From NCBI GenBank assembly GCA_956465555.1, contig OY101117.1, positions 496,001-560,000 on the forward strand: a stretch of DNA of 64,000 nt. Reading direction: 5' to 3'. This DNA comes from Nitzschia sp. pyKryTriq1. Lineage: Eukaryota; Bacillariophyta; Bacillariophyceae; Bacillariales; Bacillariaceae. Position numbers and translations under genes: made by a program. The notes under the pieces were generated by a model, which saw only the letters and a list, made by a program, of their open reading frames with translations, did not search any database and was not told the DNA's origin. Each line of letters starts with the position of its first letter. Positions within the stretch are counted from its first letter, which is position 1. Shown here piece by piece: positions 20,331 to 30,700 of this stretch.

Positions 20331-20880
20331 ACTGGACTACGAAGAATGAAACAACGGCCCGTGTGATCGTTTTTTTTAGTTCTACTGCTGTAAATCGTTG
20401 ACGTGATTTTGTGTTTTGTCGCAAACTATAATGTTTGACGCCATTGTCCATCATCACCATCAACAACAACATCATCTATCATGTCCCATCGTCTCGTCAG
20501 CGATTTTATCGCGATTTCGGATACCACCTCAAGGTTTCGATTCATTTATACGCGATTCCGGATTCCATTGGATTTCGAGGCGTTCGCCATTCGCCCGTCA
20601 CCGCTCCTCGCTAAAATAATGGCCGGCGGCGAGCACAGCGCGATAAAATCACCAACAAAAAACGGCAACATCATCGGCAATGGCGCATCGGGCATACGGT
20701 AGGCCGTAGGCCGTAAAGTACCGCGTGTCAGTGCTATTACAGTGATTGTTTTCATCCTAACAGAGATCCCACAGGCACATCCAGTTTGACCACTCTAGAG
20801 AGCCAGTCCTGCTGCGTGAAAGGTATCATTTGATAAGCTCCAGACCCGTGACTTCCGATCAAAAATAGATCCAAGATACG
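20331..20880. other. Intergenic between divergent genes
   Basis: This is the upstream region shared by the lumen protein (minus) and LSM4 (plus). It has a short CAT/CAA-rich run near 20450-20480. No gene is seen. Confidence 0.5.
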
Positions 20881-21454
20881 ATGGTACGTATCAAAAGCTT
20901 CGGGCCCACGGCACCTCCTCTGATGTCTGCGTGAAGCCCATCTCACCGATCTCCTTTGTCAATCTTATAATCTACTTTTCTAGCTACCGTTATCATTATT
21001 GAATGTTGCCACCGGATCACCGCTGTTGGTGGAACTTAAAGGGGGCGATACTTACAACGGCCGGCTGTTGTCCTGCGATTCCTGGATGAATATGAATCTA
21101 AGTGATGTGATTTGCACATCCAAAGACGGGGATCGGTTTTGGAAGCTTCCCAGCTGTTATATCAGAGGATCTGCGATCAAATATTTGCGACTGCCTCCTG
21201 ATCTGCTTGAAAAGGCCAAGGCTGAAGGGGCCGACGATGAACGAAAAGGTGCGGGTAGAGGCGCCGGCCGGGGGCGAGGTCGTGGTCCAGGACGCGTGGG
21301 TGGAAGAGGCCGGGGTCGTGATGGCGGTGGAGGACGTGATGGTGGCGGAGGCCGAGATGGAGGCAGAGGAGGTGGACGCGGAGGTGGTCGTGGTGGTAGA
21401 GGAGGAGGTCGTGGCGGCGGCCGGGGGAGAGGCAGAGAAGGTCCAAGTAGCTAA
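20881..21454 (+). CDS. LSM4: U6 snRNA-associated Sm-like protein LSm4
   Basis: It is a subunit of the LSm1-7 (mRNA decay) and LSm2-8 (U6 snRNP) rings. The first exon is only the ATG (20881-20883). A 100-bp intron follows (GTACGT to TTTCTAG) and exon 2 is 20984-21454, giving 157 residues. The start is fixed by the join M-LPLSLLNVATGSPLLVELK, the family N-terminus. Sm1 is seen as LVELKGGDTYNGRLLSCDSWMNM and Sm2 as CYIRGSAIKYLRLP. The C-terminal 65 residues are almost only Gly, Arg and Asp (RGG-type repeats), typical of LSm4 tails that promote P-body assembly. Confidence 0.96.
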
Positions 21455-22155
21455 ATACGCATACAGTAGATCCGGCAAAAACATCAATGAGTTCTAGTTT
21501 CGTGGTACTAGGTACACGTCGCAGCAAACCTCGTAGCATATCTTCATGCACATGCCATTTCCCCTATGAGACTCCTCTAGCCAGTACTGTATACATCTTG
21601 CAAGATTACTCAGTTCACAGCGTACTGAGAAAGTGCCGCTTGATTTCGCAGCAAGATGTGTCTCATGATCCTTGATCGACGGAGATGCCAACTTCGATCC
21701 AGAACTCGGTTCTGAATCGGAGCTGCTAAACATTAATGCCAAAAAGCTCTGTGAGAGTAACCCGTTGGGTCGATTGAGGTTCCACGAACGCCAGTGTAGG
21801 TACCTATACACCAGGATTGTAGTGTACGGAGAACTGGTACTAGCTCAAGAGATTGGAGGAATTTGTGTACCGCCAGAAGTTGCATGCAGGTGGTTGAGTA
21901 CGGAGTACTCCTACTAGGCGGCCATTCGTCGATACTTATATGTCTGACCATGGCCGAGAGGTACTGCATACCAGCTAAACGTAACCTCCCATTTTTGTTT
22001 CGCTGGCTCGACTAGTAGGCACATCTAAAACTGTAAATGCGGTAAATAATTATTACACAGAGTGTCATGCAAATAATGGAATGAAGAAGGAACCATTATG
22101 TGGCGTTCTTTGTGGTGGCACCCGGATCAACTTTTTGATCCTCGAAACAACCAAT
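21455..22155. other. Intergenic, convergent
   Basis: This is the space between the stops of LSM4 (plus) and the RS-tail membrane protein (minus). It contains short open frames only and some GGTAC/GTACT strings. No gene is seen. Confidence 0.5.
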
Positions 22156-23955
22156 CTAAAAGTCGTCCCCGGCCCCCCGACTGCGACTACGCCTGCTTGT
22201 TCGCGGCGGCTCATATTCATCGTCCCGATCTGCTCCTCGGCTGCGGCTTCGTTGTTTAGCGCTCTTGGATCGACTCTTCGAGCGTGATGAGGACTTGCGG
22301 CTGGTCGTTCGGAATAGACCATCACCATCCCCATCTCGTCCCTTGCTCTTCGATCGGCTCGAACGCTTCGAGCGAGGAGAGCGGCCATCATCGTCATCGT
22401 CCAAGAGTCTTCGTGACTTTGAGCTACGACTCTCTCGGTATCTTGAGCGGCGGGCCACAGCAAAGGCCAGGAATGTTGCAATAAACACGATGAAGGAGAA
22501 TGTCACAAACACATTCGCCAAAAGCCGGCTGAACTTGGACTCCGATGTTGCTGCCGCTGCCGCCTTTCTGGCTTGGCTGTCGGAAGTTTCGTCGTAAAAG
22601 TCGGACTGAGCGGTACCATACATTTTGTCGTTTAGAACAACAGACAAGATGGTACCTTGTGCATGTGCTAGTGCTATGCAATCCGCCCCGCACGGATAGG
22701 AGTCGTGCGAGTAAAACTTCCAGCATTGGTTGATCAAGTCGTCCTCATCCGTACCATCATCACCGATGACATATCCGTCCTGGTAGGTAGGATAATCGAT
22801 GCAAGACGTGCAGTATTTGAAATCGTTGTAAACTTCATTGAGTTGGGTCAAGGTGTATTCTTGAGTGTCTTGCCACCACTCTTCAGCGTAGCTGTTTGCA
22901 GCACCACCGCCGCCGCCATCATCTCCAGATCCGAAATTGACATCGCTGGTAAGGCCAAAATCATCGACACTGTACCCCGTGTTTTCGTTGGGGACAAGAC
23001 AATATCCATCAGTATAGAGCGCCATCTGGAAACCTCCGTACTCTTGCGGAGCGACTCCGGCATAAATCGAATCTCCACCGCTGGTGGTTCCTACATAGAA
23101 ACAGTCGTCATCAGTCATGTACGCAAGACCAGCGACGGCTACGATATATTCGTACTCGTCAATGGCCCAAAGATGCTTAGAGATTTGTTCGATAAACTGA
23201 TAAAACTCTTGGCGGTAAACGCCGAGTAGTTGCCATTCCGTGTTGGGATGGTGACAGTCCATCGTTCCGGTTGGATTGTCACCAAAATATTCATAGTATC
23301 CATTTCCTTTATAGTTGGGATCAATATACTGTGGAGACAAGGCAAAAGGATGAGATCACTGGCCATGTTTGCACAATAGCATCCAGCGTTAGTAGTAAAC
23401 ACGTACCGATGCCCAAAGCATCCACCGCGAGCACGCTTGGTCATCTCTGTTTTCGTTGTTTCCTTCATCATGAGAACCCCCTCCTTGGTCCTTGTTATGG
23501 TCGCAATCAATGAAACCACCCAACATACGGTATGCTTGTTGCCACATGTCATAATCGTCACCTGGGTCGGCGTACTGGACAGAGCTGTCGCTACCGCTCC
23601 ATTGACTCCAGCCGAGTTTTCGAAGAGAAGGGTGGTCCTCTTCTACTAGACTGGCAATCTCTTCGTTCGAAAGCCGCTCTACAGTGTCAGGTCGGACGTA
23701 TTTCATTGCATCCTTAATACGTTCGTTTCTTTCCCGCATTCGTTCCCGGCGACTAGCTCGTTCCGCCTCTCGTTCTTCCGGGCTGGGAGCATGAAGATCG
23801 CGCTGCAATCGCGTAGCATTTGCTCGAGAACCTCCAGCTTTCATAGAGCTCCCGCTAAAAAGAGACTCAATGGGATTAAATTGAACCATGCTTCCTTCCA
23901 CTGTCTTGAGCATCAAAGATGCCGTCAGACATGATGAAAGGACCCTCATCATCAT
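22156..23955 (-). CDS. Secreted-domain type I membrane protein with RS-rich cytoplasmic tail
   Basis: Two exons, 23955-23407 and 23328-22156, flank a 78-bp intron (GTACGT to CCACAG, phase 0); the product has 573 residues. A signal peptide (VLSSCLTASLMLKTVEGS) is followed by a basic/acidic helical region, then an extracellular part with scattered Cys (CDHNKD, SRWMLWAS joined to YIDPNYKGNGYYEYFG, NQCWKFYSHDSYPCGADC) and an acidic Gly-rich loop. One membrane segment (VFVTFSFIVFIATFLAFAV) lies near residue 470. The tail of about 90 residues is Arg/Ser/Lys/Asp-rich, with many RS and SRS pairs. No family is recognised. The architecture suggests a cell-surface or vesicle protein whose tail may be phosphorylated; that role is inference. 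Confidence 0.85.
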
Positions 23956-25823
23956 TGTCGAGTATGTGAATTGTTAATTGAGGCACCAACAAGGGAGTTG
24001 GCAAGTGAAAGGTACCGGTACGAAACAGTAAAAATTTCGCCCGGTACTTCGTGCTCTACCGGTACCGTACATGGTGAGCTTTGGCTTAGCGATGAACAGA
24101 ATTCATGTGACAGCTACAGAAATGAGATTTACTTTATACCGTCATGAGGAAGAACATAAATCTAGAGCGTCCGGCACGCGCCCGAATTCAATAAACTTTC
24201 TTCTCTAAGGCGGCTTCTATTGGTTCACCCTGCGCAATGCATATAGCTAATTTTATCGCTCGTCTGAGAGATCAGCGACTCAAAAACAGGTCTTCTTCCG
24301 TTGTGACATTAAGTAGATATGGGTATTTAGACGACAACCGAAAGTTACAAAGTCGGGCGGTTAAATAAATGCCGACCGGGCTCGCGTCACACAAAACAAC
24401 GACTTCAAGAGGGCGCAAACACGAGCTGTTGAAATCCAAAGCCGGCCAGCCTGCCAATGCTGTTTCGCGCCAGACGAGGCCTGCTGATTATTTTCGTCCG
24501 GCCGGCACCAAAAAATAATCATAGCATAGTCTTGATAATTCGAAAATCGATAAAACGGGAAACACGACACAAACAACCACTATGTAGTACCTGGTACTGG
24601 TACCAGGTACTCGTACTACAGTACCGGTATGATAAAATAGATGATGCAAGATTACCAGTCTACGGTACAAGTACCTGGTACTTGTACAGTACAATACCCC
24701 CAGTACACCTGGTACAGTACAGTACGATCGTAATGTAGGAACTTTTCGTACTAGACAACCTAGAAAATACACTGTAAGATGATAGAGAAGAGCACACAGA
24801 CAGGCCTGCTGGGGTGCAAGAAGAAGAACCCACGACCCTGGGTCCCAGATCCCATAACAGGAGGCATCATAAGAACTACCGCTATGTCAGCTTTCTTGCC
24901 ACTCGCCATCCAACCAAAAAGTAGGGATCGTAACTCAAAAGAGTTCGTTCCACCACTTACTGGAGATCGTAACTGATAATGAGGATGATGATGATGATGA
25001 GAAATATGATAATGAACAACGCAAAGATGAGTCTTGAAGAGATTGAACCAAGCATTGAGTTCTAGAGATCAAACCCAGCATTGCATTCTAGAGATCGAAC
25101 CAGTACTGTACTCGTACTCCCCATTATTGTTGTACTCGTACTCTCACTGGGGTAAGTACCCCATTATTGTTGTACTCGTACTCTCACCGCGGTAAGTACT
25201 TTATTAATACCGCGGTAAAACTACGTGCTTTTTGTCTTAGAGTGTTTGTGCGTACTCTGCTGGTTATTCGTGCGCGGGAGGACTTGTACGGTACGATTGC
25301 GGAGATGAGAACCCCGTGTTATTGTTAGTAGATTTTATGGTAGATTATTTTTCGACTACATTCACAGTACTGTACCTGAAGCAAGAACGACGCAAGCCGG
25401 AATGTGAAGGACAGACGGTTTCGACCTTTACAGCTTATCGGTCTACTTTGAAACACTTGGTACTGATTTTACGTAGAAAACCCCCTGGGCTCCGCTAATG
25501 GCAAAAGCCATCGACCAAGAGGCGAGAGGAGAGAGCAACAGCAGCAATTCCAGAGACCATCGTCTTGTTGATCCATCTTTTCAATCGATCGCTACTGTGA
25601 GTTTAACATCGTCCTGTCTTAGAGGGATAGAAATATGCAGCTGGTGTGGTTGATGTTGGGAGGAAATTTGGTTGGTTTGACGAGATTGCTTTGCGGCGCA
25701 TGAAGTAGTTGGCCGATCCGATTTTGGAGTCAGGTTGCCAAATCACGTGGAATATTCAAGTACTTTGTCACTAATACCGCCCTTCTTCTCTCCAGCAGGC
25801 ATCTCTCTTGAAATCAATACAAA
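23956..25823. other. Intergenic, 1.9 kb, repeat-rich
   Basis: This stretch is rich in GTAC-containing strings, with TACCGGTA near 24011, 24056 and 24621 and a run of GTACCTGGTAC variants at 24590-24725. Two copies of a TTCTAGAGATC(A/G)AACC string occur at about 25059-25100. A 40-bp duplication is listed separately. No gene is seen. Confidence 0.5.
25119..25198. repeat. 40-bp tandem duplication
   Basis: A 40-base unit beginning CCCCATTATTGTTGTACTCG occurs at 25119-25158 and again at 25159-25198, with a few differences near the GGTAAGTA end. Like the rest of the spacer it is rich in GTACT. Confidence 0.8.
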
Positions 25824-26108
25824 ATGGGAAAGCGCACCAAAAAGGCAGGAATCGTCGGAAAGTACGGAACCCGATATGGTTCCACTCTTCGTAAGATTGT
25901 GAAGAAGATGGAAGTGTCTCAACACTCTACTTACCGTTGTGTATTCTGCGGGAAGGACACCGTCAAGCGTACTTGTGCTGGAATCTGGACTTGTCGTTCA
26001 TGCCGAAAGACTGTCGCCGGAGGGGCCTACGTTTTCTCGACCCCTAGTGCCATCACGGTCCGAAGTACCATTGGCCGTCTGCGAAAAATTGCGCAAGAGT
26101 CGACTTAA
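25824..26108 (+). CDS. RPL37A: 60S ribosomal protein eL43 (L37a)
   Basis: The 94-residue single-exon frame is a full-length eL43: [20 protein letters not shown], then [15 protein letters not shown], the four-Cys zinc ribbon (CVFC and CRSC, with [11 protein letters not shown] between them) and [20 protein letters not shown]. It lies at the surface of the large subunit near the E site. The start is the first ATG, directly after an A-rich leader. No intron is needed. Confidence 0.97.
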   Translation: MGKRTKKAGIVGKYGTRYGSTLRKIVKKMEVSQHSTYRCVFCGKDTVKRTCAGIWTCRSCRKTVAGGAYVFSTPSAITVRSTIGRLRKIAQEST

Positions 26109-27714
26109 ATTTAGATTTGGGTTACGATGACTTTTGTTTTTTCCGTTATGCTTGGTTTGTTGGAACGTTTTAACTGGCTTATTGCATCTTTCTTCGCCGA
26201 GAACTCTTCGCTTGGTTCGGACTACTCAAGATTTCCTGAGTTTTCTGAACACGTTACTATAAGAAAGAGGCGGTAAGCGGGATAGGAAGTCGTGGACTAG
26301 CTAGAGTAGCAGTTGCGATGTCGCGCCTACTTTAGAGACACAGTATAGCATGTTTGTCCTTCTAGCAGTCCCACAATTTTCTTATCTACTCTGGCCTTCC
26401 AGATCAACTCTCTAGTACTATGTTGTACTAGAGATAGTCGTTGCAAATTCGGTTGCCCGACGGCATAGATGTGACAGCTGCACACGGTGCAGACGACACT
26501 CGAAAGTTCCGCAGCAGTTTCAATAGTTCTCCCATATGCTTAGGAACTTAACCTGTCGGGCAACCGAATTTGCAACGACAAGCACCAGCATTGAAGGAGA
26601 CTATCCAAGAAGCTACTTGAATAGGTCAGGATATCATAGCAAACCGGACAATGACTGGCTGGAGTAGATTCTCTAGAACCTAAAGCATGCATACGTAACA
26701 ACAATGATGTAGTTTCGAATAGTAGCTGTAGTGCTGTATGCATTGCTATTACTCTTGTTGGAGCCCGACGACCGCGCCGCTATGCTGCTACCGGTAGTAG
26801 AAGAAGAAGGGGCGGACAAGAACACACCAACGTACTACTACCATCGCTACTAACAACTACTAGTACGGATACTAGCTCGATTGGACGTCTATGGTGAGAC
26901 CAAATCTGAAAGAGTAGCGCTTGATCGTGCTAGCTCAACAAGAAGCCGCCCTCGCAGCTAGTAGCAGGGCATCGGCGTGGTCAGCATGCCCCCTGGTCGT
27001 GGGGTACGTACTGTAGCTACTACTGTAGTAGTAGTACTAATCATCTTGAGAGCGAAGTTCTTCTTGTTGACCTTTTGAGGTCAGCATCACCCAGCTCTCC
27101 CCATTTTTCTTGTCGACAGCAGACACATACGTTTCTTGTAATCTTGCAGGGGTCGCCATCATGATCGTCGCCGTTTTGTACTGGAGGACGGTATGATACT
27201 GTAGGTACCGGTACACATACAGTACGAGTACAATTTTTACAGCCTACCGCCGGTTATGTAGGGCCTACACTACCGGTACTACAGTACCGGTAGCTCTACT
27301 CACGAGAGTAGTCGTGCTTTTTCTCCTTTCTCACTTCTGGTCGGATGAGTCGCCCATAAATTGCAATATTCATTGCGGAGTGTGCGTGCGTGCGTGCTTG
27401 CTGTCGCCGCACAGTGCGTGAGGAAGAGACAATGTCTTTGCACGTCAATTTTCTACCGAGAGAAATGATTGGAGCGGCCTTCGCGCGCCTGTCATCCCGC
27501 TCAACGGATGGATTTTCGGAACGACGCAAGGTGCACGTTGTTGCCCCGAGTCACACGAAAAGCGTGGGTCCAAGGCGGCGAGAAAGAGCAAAACAGCCAA
27601 AGGGAGGCGATTATCGTTGCCAAACATAGCTGAAGCAGCATACAATAAACAATTTCGGAAACGAGCCTCTTCTACTTTTTGATTGTCGTGTAGTGAAAAG
27701 GAGAGGAGTTCACA
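26109..27714. other. Intergenic, 1.6 kb
   Basis: This stretch contains the perfect 25-bp inverted repeat listed separately, several TACCGGTA palindromes (near 26789, 27203, 27271 and 27288) and GTACTA-rich runs. Short frames at 27296-27629 have no protein-like composition. The last part is the clathrin promoter and leader. Confidence 0.5.
26437..26579. repeat. Foldback structure: perfect 25-bp inverted repeat around a 93-bp loop
   Basis: Arms at 26437-26461 and 26555-26579 are exact inverted copies (GTCGTTGCAAATTCGG... / ...CCGAATTTGCAACGAC). The loop has further small inverted pairs: CTGCA/TGCAG and AAGTTCC/GGAACTT. No target duplication flanks it, so a MITE is not shown. If transcribed it would form a long hairpin. 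Confidence 0.85.
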
Positions 27715-30700
27715 ATGGCGCAGGCTCTTCCAGTAACTTTCACGGAGGCCCTCAACGTAAGTGGTTTGTCTTTGGTTCCCGCCGATGCGTGCAAAAAATC
27801 GCCCTACGTGCCGCGCAGTACTGAATTCTACCAAAGATCCGAAAATCTGCGCGCTTCGGCGGTGATCGGTAGTGACCCCAACGTCCACCATGGCGATGGC
27901 AGCTTGTCGCAGTGGAGTTTCGGCTATCTTTGTGGACGCATCCATGGTGCTGAATTACTCGGACCATGAAGGGGACATGCCTATGTTGGTGGATCGTGTG
28001 AAATCTGTACACGTGATTTTTCGTGGTGTTTTTTGGAGGAAGACGACTCACTTTGCTTTTGCTGTTTTTCGTCTATAGCTCCAACAACTCGGGGTCCCCG
28101 AGACGTCGATTAAGCATGGGATGACTACGATGGAGTCCGACAAATGGATTGTCTGTGTCGAGGCAAGCCAGTTGACTATGATTGATCTTCGCAACGGTGC
28201 CCAGGTCACTCGTCGTCCGATGCAAGCAGAGGCAGCCATCATGAACCCTGACCAAAGCATTCTGGCGCTGCGAGCGGGAACTACCCTTCAGATTTTCAAT
28301 CTTGATACGAAGGAAAAGCTGAAGTCCCACGCAATGCCTGAGCCTTTGTTGTATTGGAAGTGGACCAGTCCAACCAATCTGGGTCTTGTGACTGCAACGT
28401 CAGTCTGGCATTGGGCGTTGGATGCAAGTTCACCCCCTGTCAAGCTCTTTGATCGCCACCCGACTTTGGGTCCTAACACTCAGATCATCAACTACAGAGT
28501 GTCTCCTGATGGTATGTGGTGCGTGCTTGGAGGAATCTCCGCCGGGGCTGGTGGCCAAGTCAACGGAAACATGCAACTCTACAATGTGGAGAGGAAGCTG
28601 TCGCAGCCGCTACAAGGTCACGCGGCCGCTTTCTGCACAATTAAAATTCCCGGGCGAGAGGATCCTGCGCAATTGTTGGTTTTCCACGAGAAGAAGGCGG
28701 AAACCCCAGGAGAGCCACCCAAGTTCTACATCAAGGAAGTTGGTCGTGACCCCAGCAAGGGACCACCCTTTCAAGTCGCGCCAGTAACCATCCCTGTTCC
28801 CGCTGACGCTGCCACTGACTTCCCTGTCAGTCTTGCAGTCGATCAGAAGGACGAGGTTGCTTTCATGATGACCAAGATGGGATACGCATACATGTTTGAC
28901 TGCCACACTGGTACCTGCATGTACCGTAACAAGGTTACCAACGACACCGTCTTTGTGACCTGTCCTCAAGATGCTACTGGAGCAGTTTTCGGTATCACTG
29001 TGCGCAAGGGATCGGTGTTCCGCCTTCAACTGAACGGGCAAACTTTGGTTCCTTATATTTTGAACACTCTTCGCAACACTCAGCTTGCTCTGCAAATCGC
29101 TGGTCGTCTGAACTTGCCGGGAGCAGAGAACCTGTTTGCCGCGGAGTTTGAACGTCTCATGAGTCAGGGAAACGCACAAGAGGCTGCCAGAGTTGTGGCG
29201 CAAAGCGGCAATGCTTTGCGTACGCCAGCTACTATTGCTCGATTCCAGCAACTGCCTCCTCAACCAAATCAAGTTCCACCCGTCTTGATGTACTTCTCGA
29301 CGCTTTTGGAAAGCGGCAGGTTGAACGAGCAAGAAAGTATCGAAGTTGCGAAGCCTGTCTTGCAACAGCAACGCTTGCCTCTTATGGAAAAGTGGTTGAA
29401 GGATGACAAGCTCCAAAGTTCTGAGGCTCTTGGAGACCTTATCATGCCCCATGATGTCGGTATGGCTTTGAGCGTCTACCTTCGGGCAGAAGTCCATGGA
29501 AAGGCTATCCAGTGCTTTGTGCAACGAGGAGAATACGACAAAATCGTCCCATACTCCACCAGTGTTGGTTTCAAGATGGATTACTCCAGCATGCTGAGCC
29601 AGTTGTTGTTCAATAACCCCCAAGGAGCCCTGGATCTCGCCAAGGGTCTTGTCAATGCCGAAGGTGGCTCATTGATCGACATTCAGCAAACAGCAGAAGC
29701 TTTCTTGAGCAGCAACCGTATCCAAGAGACCACTGCTTTCTTGCTAGAGGCATTGAAGGATAACAAGCAAGAGCACGCTTACCTTCAGACCAAGCTGCTT
29801 GAGATCAACTTGATCGGGGGAGCGCCACAAGTTGCAGATGCTATCATGCAACAAGGTACCTTGACCCACTATGACCGCCCGCACGTTGCCAAGCTTTGCG
29901 AACGTGCTGGGATGTGGCAACGCGCCGCTGAACATTACACTGAGATTGCTGACATCAAGCGTGTGTTCAAAAACAGCCACCAAATGAGCACTGAGTTCGT
30001 CGTCGAATTCTTCGGAAAGTTGAACCGAGAACAGAGTATTGCGTTGTTGAAGGACATGATGGGACGTGGACCTCAAAACATGCAAGTGTGTGTTGAAGTT
30101 GCCAAGAAGTACCACGAAGAACTTGGATCCGAGTCTCTTGTTGAAGTCTTCGAGCAGAACCGCGCTACCGAAGGTCTCTACTACTACCTCGGTGCCATTG
30201 TGAACTTTTCGGAAGACCCGTTTGTTCACTTCAAATACATTCAATCTTCCTGCATGCTTGGTCAGTTCAAGGAGGCCGAGCGTGTTTGCCGCGACTCCAA
30301 CATTTACAACGCCGAAGAAGTCAAGAATTACTTGAAGGGCGCCAAGCTGCCAGATCCTCGACCACTCATCCACGTTTGTGACCGTCATGACTTTGTTGAT
30401 GAGTTGACTGAATACCTTTACTTGAACAGTCTTCTGCAATACATAGAGGTATATGTCACTAAGGTCTCTCCGACAAAAACACCCCAAGTTGTTGGGAAGC
30501 TTTTTGACTTGGGATCGAACGAGGACTTCATCAAGCGTCTTCTGATGGCTGTCGGAACCGCCTGCCCCGTCGAAGAACTTGTTGAAATTGCCGAGACGAG
30601 AAACCGCCTTCGACTTCTCCAACCTTGGCTTGAAGCGCGTGTCGCCACCGGAAGCACGGAACCTGGAACTCACAATGCCCTTGGAAAGATTTACATCACG

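Noticed and set aside
25045-25110. Possible tRNA T-loop (GGTTCGATCTC on the minus strand)
   Set aside because: No acceptor stem, anticodon arm or D-arm can be built around it; the string belongs to a local duplication.
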